Shown here piece after piece: positions 56,865 through 64,000 of a DNA stretch of 64,000 bases. Position 1 is the stretch's first letter. Each line of letters begins with the position of its first letter. Below the pieces are notes generated by a model that saw only the letters and a program-made list of their open reading frames with translations, did no database searches and was not told the origin of the DNA. Made by a program: the position numbers and the translations under genes. The stretch comes from Thinopyrum elongatum. Taxonomy: Eukaryota > Streptophyta > Magnoliopsida > Poales > Poaceae. The DNA lies in contig CM022299.1 in the NCBI GenBank assembly GCA_011799875.1, positions 349,228,526 through 349,292,525 of the forward strand. The letters run 5' to 3'.

Positions 56865-59800
56865 TGTGACGCCCCCGGCTTATTCGTGCACTAATCATAC
56901 ACGCAAATGCACACGATCAAGCCTAAGGACTTACTTGAAGGAATCAGAACACAACTCTAAAATGTAAATAAAGTCATACAAGCTTTATATTACAAGCCAG
57001 GGCCTCGAGGGCTCGAATACATAAGCTCGCTTACAAGCATCAGTGGAAGCATCAGATATCTGAGTATAGATATAAAAGATAAAACAGATAGGCCTTTAAG
57101 AGGCGGGGCAAAAGAAAACACTACGATCGAAAAGGCGCAGGCCTCCTGCCTGGGACCCTTCGAACCTACTCCTGGTCGTCAGCCAACTCGTAGTAGTAAC
57201 CACCCTCGGGGTAGTAGTAGTGATCGTCGACAGGGGCAGCTAGCTCCGGGGCTCCGTCATCTGGTCGCATCAAACGGATATGGCGAAAAAGAGGAAGCAA
57301 AGCAACCGTGAGTACTCATCCGAAGTACTCAGCAAGCAAGGATCTACACTACATATGCAACATTTTCAAAGAAAGGCTGTATATGTGGACTGGGCTACAG
57401 AAATGCCAGAATAGAGAGGGGGCCTAGTCCTATCGAAGACTAGCATCTTCAATGGTCTTGCAGCATTAGAAGAGTGTAGATTAGCACAGTATAGAGTAAT
57501 GGTAGCAATAAGTACCAACCTCGGCCAGAGAACCTTTCTCGACTCCCTGCGAGAAAGCAATCCCAGAGCCCTAATATCCAATTCTCATCACAAGTATCTA
57601 GTTCTAGTTGTATTGATCGGGATACAACTCCGAGCGTCCGTTACCGAGGATCCGGCTATGCATAGATTTGTTCTTCCCTGCAGGGGTGCACCAACTTACC
57701 CACCACGCTCGCTTAACTCCGGCCAGACACACTTTTCTGGGTCATGCCCGGCCTCGGCCAAACGACACACCGCAACCCTACCTAGAGCTCAGCAGAGAGG
57801 TCCCCGTCGGTCTATAACCTAAGCGCTCAGGGATCTTGGCCATCGCTTTTTGCACTCCGGGTCATTGCGTGCAGGGCGGGTCTAGGCTCCACTACTACAG
57901 GATGGTGCCGGCCCAGCCCGGCCGCCATGCTGAACTAGACGTCTGACAGAGCTTTTGGCTGATGCCACGATGTAGAGTGCCCATAACTTTTCCCGCGTGA
58001 TCTTTAGTGTTTTGGTAGTGCGGAAACGAGCGGAGACTCATGATCGATGTGACCCCATCGCCCCGTCTCGAGGACTTGCTACAAGGGCTAAGAATGCCTG
58101 GCCGTGCTTCGTAATTATCTCACGGGCACCCTCCAGGTCAACCCAATTTCACAATACTCACGGGTACCCCGCAGGGCCGACCCGATGTCACCATGGTTCT
58201 GTGTTAAGCCAAAGTAACCGTGTGTCCAAACACCAGGGGAAACCCAAGGAATCACCCCCGATGGATTCCACCTGATGTAGTCGTCAAGGTGAACTCGGAG
58301 GAATCACCCTCGATGGGTTCACACTTGAGGTGTTGCACGACAGCGTCGTTATCGGAAGTGGTGAAGGAGGAAACACCCTCGATGAACACGACCAAATAGC
58401 TACTCTACCGAGTTAACATCAGAAATGCTAAACAAGGTATCACCCTCGGCACTCGATAGTAACGCTGCAGTGTCGTACAACTAGGGGGGTGATGTGCGGT
58501 GCCGGGGCCTGGTTGTCGATCACGTTGATCGAGTCATCTGATAATCCAGCGCGGGCAACTGGGTCAAAGTGGTGTCTCTGGTGGGTCTCTAACCGGCCTA
58601 CACTAAGCAGTTTAGGATAAGCGGGTAAGGTATCAATAGCAGGTTACAATAAACAGGCTATGCATCAGAATAGGATAACTCAAAGTAGTAGCGAATCTAA
58701 TGCAAGCTGGAGGGAGAAAGAATAGGCGATATAGGCATGCTCAAGGGGGGGGTGCTTGCCTGGAAGCTCTGCGGCAAAGGTCTGGTCGTCGGTAGTGTAG
58801 CCAATCACCGGAGTTGCGTCGGTCTCGGGGACTACGTCGGTACCGGGAACTACCGAGAGAGAAGAGGGGGGAGAAAAAGATAATTACATGGCAGACATAA
58901 GCAACACAGAGCATGCTATGCTAACGTGCAGTGTAGGGTTGCCTAAAAGCATGTCTAAGTCATATTAGTTATTTTAGGATTTAAGTTGGAATTATTAACC
59001 GGTGTATATGCACTATTCATCTACCGGAAACAGGCTAAAAGTTGCGGGTTCACCTCCGTAGAGGGTCCCGACAAGGAAACAGATGGCACGGTCGGATTCG
59101 TCTCGTCGTTCTGAGCAACTTTCATATATAAAGTTTTTCGATCCGAGCTATGGTTTATCTTCTACGAATTTTCAAAGTTTTTAGCATTTTTATAAAATAT
59201 AAATCAATAAAGAAAATAATTGAAAATACTAATTACGTCAGCCTGACGTCACTGTGACGTCAGCAAGTCAAACTGCTAGGTCTAGGTCAAACCTGGCCTG
59301 CGGGACCCACCTGTCATAGACAGTGGGCTATAACAGGGGTTAAATTAAACTAAACAGACTAATTAGGGTGGTGGGTCCCATGTGTCAGTGGCTAATTAGG
59401 GGTTAACTAAACAGGTTTTAATTAAAAGTGGTTAATTTGTCTAATTACAGAAGGGGGCCCACATGTCAGCGTCATTAGGGAACAGTAACCACGCGTTGGC
59501 CACGGTCAACGCGGTCAATGGAGGGGCCGAGGCCCACGGGCAGTGACTCTGGGGTTGGGCCCCAGGGGTGACACGTCGGCGCCGGCGCCGGAGCAACGCC
59601 GGTGACCATTTCACACGGCGGCGCGCGGCGGACATCGCCAGAAATCGCGCACAGAGCACGGGGAGGGTCACGCGTGGGTGCATTGGAAAAAGCGTGCGAC
59701 GGCGAGGCGATCTGCGGCGGTGGTGTGGCTGGAGGAGCACCATAGCGACGACAGCAAGCTCATCGGCGGACGGCGGCGCTCGGGAGCGATGACGAATGGC

Positions 59801-60955
59801 GATGCGGGCGCGCTAGCGAGCAACTAAATGGCCAGACGGCCTCTACGCGACGCGACGAGCGTGACGGTGGCATGCACGGGACCCAAAGGTCACCGTGGCT
59901 ACGCCGGCGACGAGTGCGAGCGGCGGAGTGTTCGGTCATCGGTGGCATCGACAGCTACGAAACGTGGGCGAGCTAATGGAGAGGGGGGAGAAGCAGGATC
60001 TCACAGTGGAGCCGTAGGGAGTGGCAGTGAGCTCGGGGAGGGCGCGAGGTAGCCGGAATCGGTGACGAATGCCGGCGATCCGAAGATTGAAGACGAGCTC
60101 GTTCCGATCGGAGGAGAGGCGCTCAGCTCGATCCTGATGGCGTAGGCGACGTAGACGATGACGAGGAAGACGGTGAGCACCAGATCGACGCGCGGGAGGC
60201 ACGGTGGCCACGGAATCGAGCGTCGACGGCGGCGAGCATTTTGGGTGAGGTGGGGAACAAGAGAGGGAGAGGTGCGCAGGGGCGAATGGGTAGCTAGGGT
60301 TTGCAGGAGGGCGAGAGGTGCTCGGGGCAGGTCTTAATGGCGCCGGGGAACCACGGGATGTGCAACACGGCGACGATCCGCGCTCGGGCACGCGCGCCAG
60401 CCGACACCTGCCCGAGGGGAACGACGACCGCGGTGGCGGGCTGGGCTGGCTACTGTAGCTCGCAGGCCTAAATGCACTGTAAGCTTCGGCCTTTCTCTTT
60501 TTATTTTTTGTCTGTTTTCTTTATTCTTTTCTATTGTATTTTTCTTTTTTACTCCGTTTGACTTTTGTAAAATATGTGACTTAGCCACATAAATTCAATG
60601 CAATATTATGCACTGCCATGAAAAGTTTGGAGACCAGAAGAATTCATTTGTATTTTTCATAAATGAATTGGCAATAAAAATTTCTGGGATATCATTGTTT
60701 TAAATGCTACTGCCCATTTTTTTCAAAGGAGTGATGTTGTTTTCCTTAACAAATAAATGTTATGGGATTTTTGGCAGACGATGAACATTTTTGCAGCAAC
60801 TTTTGTGCAACTTTAAATTCCACTTGTGATTTGAATTTGAATTCAGTGGAGGAATTTGGAATGAGATATTAACCATTGTGATCAAGCAATGCAAAGGAGG
60901 ATGACTTGGCACTGATCATAAGGGATTACTGTAGTGTGATGCTGGGGATGTTACA
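56865..60955 (-). mobile_element. Element F 5' LTR
   Basis: 4091 bp. Colinear with the 3' LTR. The minus strand has a pyrimidine-rich CT block around 60230-60300, possibly the leader of the transcript; a TATA box was not identified. Confidence 0.9.
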
Positions 60956-60960
60956 CCTAT

Positions 60961-61999
60961 GGTTCGTAAGAACGGTCTACCAAGTATTATGGGACAAGTC
61001 GGATTGCATTCAATATCAAGTAAAATAAAATCAATGGGTACATAATTTATACTTTCAAGAATAAGAACATCATTAATTCTACCCAAAGGTTTTTTAATAG
61101 TAGAATCCGCCAAGTGCAAATTAAGAGAACATTCATCCATATTGGTAAAACCTAGCACATCACATAGAGATTTTGGAATTGTAGAAACACTAGAACCTAA
61201 ATCACATAAAGCATTGCACTCATAATTTTTAATCTTGACTTTAATGGTAGGTTCCCACTCATCATATAATTTTGTAGGAATTAAAATTTCTAGTTCTAGC
61301 TTTTCTTCTAAAGCTTTCATCATCGCTTCTACAATATGTTTAGTAAAAGCCTTATTTTGTTCATAAGCATTGGGTGAATTAAGCAGGGATTGCAGCAAAG
61401 AAATACACTCAATTAAAGAGCAACTATCATAATTAAAGCCTTTGTAATCCAAAAGAGTGGGCACATCACTATTTAAAGTTTTGACCCCTCCAAACCCACT
61501 TTTTATCAATTTTTTCATCAAGATTTTCACCCTCCGAACCATAGGGACACCTTCTAGCTAAAGTTGACTCTTCTTCAGTCCCCTTATAATCAAGTTTAAC
61601 ATTACTAAACAAGGAGTCAATGGAAGAAACACCAATCATTTTAACATCTTCATCATTACTAAGTGCAAATGATTCCAGCTTAGCTGCCATTTGATTTACT
61701 AGCGTAGCTTGCGCATCAGAAATTTTCCCTAGCAAATTTTCAGTAAGAGAAAATTGAGATTGAAGATTAGCAACTTCTTCACTAACATCATCGAGTTGTT
61801 TTGCAATAGCGTCCAACAAAGTAGAGTGTTCTTTGAGTTCTTCGATAAGAAAATTGTTGTGCTCAAATTGCGTAGACATGTAATCTTTGGTATTTTTCTC
61901 GATTTTGGCCAAAAATTTATGATAAGAGGTATCATGATAATTTTCTCGAGGCATCATGGCTAGGCAAACAAGATAACAAGCATGCAAAGAAGCAAACAA
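60961..61999 (-). pseudogene. Coiled-coil plus retropepsin gene of element D, split and frameshifted
   Basis: The first frame (61999 down to 61469) starts MFASLHACYL; an alternative Met lies about 15 codons in (MMPRENYHD). It has heptad-rich sequence (LLDAIAKQLDDVSEEVANLQ) fitting a coiled coil. A one-base shift near 61490 moves the remainder to a second frame: SDVPTLLDYKGF, LCDLGSSVSTIPKSL with the catalytic DLG, then ILGRPFLRTIG. The frame then meets element F and continues at 50980. No gag domain (the KTWF/AW-R pattern) is present. A helper supplying gag and pol is implied. Confidence 0.82.
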
Positions 62000-62144
62000 G
62001 AAAAAGGCAAATGGAAAATATTTTGGTATTTTTGTAAAAACCTTTTAGAAGTGGGGGAGACGAAAACAAGAGGCAAAGGCAAATAAAGTAAATGCAAGGA
62101 GATGAAAGTTTATGCGTAGGTACTTGATAGATGTTGATGATGTC

Positions 62145-62161
62145 TCCCCACAACGGTGCCA
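62145..62161 (-). other. Element D primer-binding site
   Basis: Minus strand TGGCACCGTTGTGGGGA, a diverged tRNA-Asp-type PBS, 11 bases inside the LTR as in E. Confidence 0.75.
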
Positions 62162-62172
62162 GATATTCTTCC

Positions 62173-63743
62173 TGCTACTTGTGAGCTGCGTTGGGATTTC
62201 CCCAAAGAGGAGGGGATGATGCAGTACAGTAGAGATAAGTATTTCCCTCAGTTATGAACCAAGGTTATCAATCCAGTAGGAGAACCAAGCAACACCTCGT
62301 TAGCAGCACCTGCACACAGGATAAAAAATCCTTGCACCCAACGTGAACAAGGGGTTGTCAATCCCTCTGCAGTTATTTGCAAGATTAAATTGTGTAGTGA
62401 TTGATAGATAGATAGATAGATAGATAGATAGAACAAAAATAAAATAAAATAATTAAAATTGCAGCAAAGTATTTTTAGGATTTTTAATATTGGATAAAAG
62501 TAGACCCGGGGGCCATAGTTTTCACTAGAGGCTTGTCTCTTGAAAATAGCATACAGTGGATAAACAAATTACTATTGGGCATTTGATAGAAAAGCGAATA
62601 ATCATGATGATATCCAAGGCAATGATCATGTATATAGGCATCACGTTTGAGACAAGTAGACCAAAACGATTCTGCATCTACTACTATTACTCCACACATC
62701 AACCGCTATCCAGCATGCATCTGGAGTATTAAGTTCATAAAGAACGGAGTAATGCCTTAAGTAAGATGACATGATGTAGACAAAGTAAACTCACGCATGA
62801 ATAAACCCCATATTTTTATCCTTAATAGCAAAGATACAATACGTGTCATGTCCCCTTCTATCACTGGGATTGAGCACTACAAGATCAAACCCATTACAAA
62901 GCACCTCTCCCATTGCAAGAAAATCAATCTAGTTGGCCAAACCAAATCAATAGATCAGAGAGAAATACGAAGCTATAACAATCATGCATAAAAGAGTTCA
63001 TAGAAGACTCAAATAATATTCATAGATAATCTGAGCATAAACTCAAAATTCATCGGATCCCAACAAACACATCGCCAAAAGTGATTACATTGAATAGAAC
63101 TCCAACAACATCGAGAAGAACATTGTATTGAAGATCAAAGAGAGAGATGAAGCCATCTAGCTACTAACTATGGACACGTAGGTCTGTGGTAAACTACTCA
63201 CACATCATCGGAAGGGCAGCAAGGTTGATGTAGCGCCCCTCCATGATTGATACTTCCTCCGGTAGAGTTCCGGAAAAGGCCTCCAGATGGGATCTCGCGA
63301 GAACATAGACTTGCGGCAGCGGAAAAAGTATTTCATGGACTCCTATGTTGGTTTCCCGATCTTAGAGAATTTATAGAGGCGGAGTTAGGTCAAACAGAGC
63401 TACGTGGGCCCCACGAGCCACCAGGGCTCGCCCACCCCCCTAGTGCGTGCCCTGGTGCCTCATGGGCCACTGCACCATCTTCTGGTCCTCTCGCGAAGCT
63501 TCTATGGTCTCTTATGTCCAAAAAAATCTCCAAAAAGTTTCGTGGCACTTGGACTTCATTTGGTACTGATATTATGGAAAATCAAAAACAAGCAAAAAAT
63601 AGCAACTGGCACTGGGCACTAAGTTAATAGGTTAGTCCCAAAAAATGATATATAATTGCTTGTAAATGTATATAAAACATCCAAGATTGATACTATGATA
63701 GCATGGAACAATAAAAAATTATAGATACGTTGGAGACGTATCA
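62173..63743 (-). mobile_element. Element D 5' LTR
   Basis: 1571 bp. TGATACGTCTCCAACG begins at 63743 on the minus strand, and CATGG follows on the plus strand. A (GATA)n microsatellite at about 62402-62432 is longer than in the 3' LTR. Confidence 0.88.
63368..63375 (-). promoter_or_regulatory. Element D LTR TATA box
   Basis: Minus strand TATAAATT, preceded by a CCGCCTC stretch and located about 370 bp into the LTR, comparable to the TATAAATA in the C LTR. Confidence 0.55.
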
Positions 63744-64000
63744 CATGGCGAGTTACTTGGAACATTTAGTATCACGAAGAAGGTGCAGTAAGAAGCGGTC
63801 AATTATTTTCTTTTGTGGGATGAATACCATGTGAGCAGAGACATAAGATGTGCACGAATAAGGGAAGAGGAGTACCACTTTTGGCTGGCAGTGTTGTGCC
63901 CTCCTTTTGTTTTTTTGACGATTTTCTTGTGGTTCATTGGAAACAAGATGTTGTGGAGGATGGTGGAGCCTTGGACGAACCCATGGCCAAGTTGTCGAGT
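63744..64000 (-). mobile_element. CACTA transposon, resumed after element D
   Basis: After the CATGG duplication the sequence no longer resembles LTR or Athila interior and should continue the CACTA region left at 25886. No exon was recognised in these 257 bases. Confidence 0.6.

Larger units (their letters stand above)
50981..60955 (-). mobile_element. Long-LTR Gypsy-like element F, complete, non-autonomous
   Basis: LTRs 50981-55112 (3', 4132 bp) and 56865-60955 (5', 4091 bp), TGTGACGCCC to GTTACA. CCTAT on both sides. Minus orientation is fixed by a Met-tRNA-like PBS after the 5' LTR and a GGAGGAGA purine tract before the 3' LTR. The interior is only 1752 bp with one unknown gene. By eye the first 60 aligned LTR bases differ at 6 positions, so the insertion is not recent. 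Confidence 0.9.
25887..63743 (-). mobile_element. Athila-like Gypsy element D, split by nested insertions C, E (with G) and F
   Basis: LTRs are TGATACGTCTCC... on the minus strand at both ends: the 3' LTR is 25887-34768 (with C inside) and the 5' LTR is 62173-63743. CATGG flanks both ends (25882-25886 and 63744-63748), and the CACTA sequence continues across. Removing C, E and F leaves about 6.9 kb. The two LTRs are then about 1567 and 1571 bp. Interior order on the minus strand: PBS (62161), coiled coil plus protease, a hairpin region shared with C, and a 3' module shared with E. No reverse transcriptase or integrase. Confidence 0.85.

Noticed and set aside
62402..62432. GATA repeat as a functional array
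   Set aside because: A simple microsatellite, shorter and mixed in the sister LTR; no further structure around it.
1..64000. CRISPR array, bacterial operon or other prokaryotic system
   Set aside because: No spacer-repeat periodicity, no ribosome-binding sites or operon spacing; repeats are eukaryotic transposable elements.

Overview
The window looks like intergenic DNA from a large grass genome, most likely a Triticeae species (wheat, barley, rye, Aegilops). It holds no intact host gene, tRNA or rRNA. Almost all of it is transposable elements: a Sirevirus-type Copia element, Athila-type Gypsy elements whose LTRs start TGATACGTCTCC, Gypsy-like elements with LTRs of about 4.1 kb, a Jorge-like CACTA transposon, a long-TIR element, a Harbinger-like element, a tRNA-derived SINE and a LINE scrap. 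Family names are from memory of Triticeae repeats. Boundaries come from termini, target-site duplications (TSDs), primer-binding sites (PBS) and purine tracts (PPT) read in the sequence.

Layout. 1-6674: 3' part of a Copia/Sirevirus element on +, with broken pol, a broken env-like gene and a 1.6 kb LTR. 6675-7586: LTR scraps. 7587-9412: a long-TIR DNA element without transposase. 9634-9795: a SINE on the minus strand. 10415-13635: repeats that include a 388-bp tandem duplication, a TTA-flanked TIR element carrying an AP2/ERF pseudogene, and a 3.5-copy tandem array. 13845-14161: a LINE RNase H end. 14162-25886 and 63744-64000: a CACTA transposon on the minus strand, cut by a long-LTR element (16140 to about 20540), a solo LTR (21716-22213) and one giant nest.

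The nest (25887-63743, TSD CATGG) is one Athila-like element, 'D', of only about 6.9 kb once its insertions are removed. Element C (26619-33928, +) sits in its 3' LTR. Element E (35943-49607, -, TSD CATGG) sits in its 3' noncoding part. Element F (50981-60955, -, TSD CCTAT) sits inside its protease gene. E carries a 4.1 kb solo LTR, G (36446-40533, TSD ATTAA), in its own 3' LTR. The order of events is LINE, then CACTA, then D, then C/E/F, then G: five levels.

How the parts relate. Every retroelement gene is damaged or is part of a set that cannot move alone: C has only an acidic unknown protein, D a coiled coil plus protease, E gag, protease and an env-like gene but no reverse transcriptase, and F one unknown protein between giant LTRs. 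These presumably depended on partner elements. The most interesting pattern is that two unrelated lineages, the Copia element and E, both have an LTR-promoter-like block just upstream of their env-like gene. Other points of note are a purine-tract series and palindrome arrays in the Copia element, hairpins shared between C and D, a sevenfold repeated exon in the CACTA transposon, and the AP2/ERF gene inside a small TIR element.
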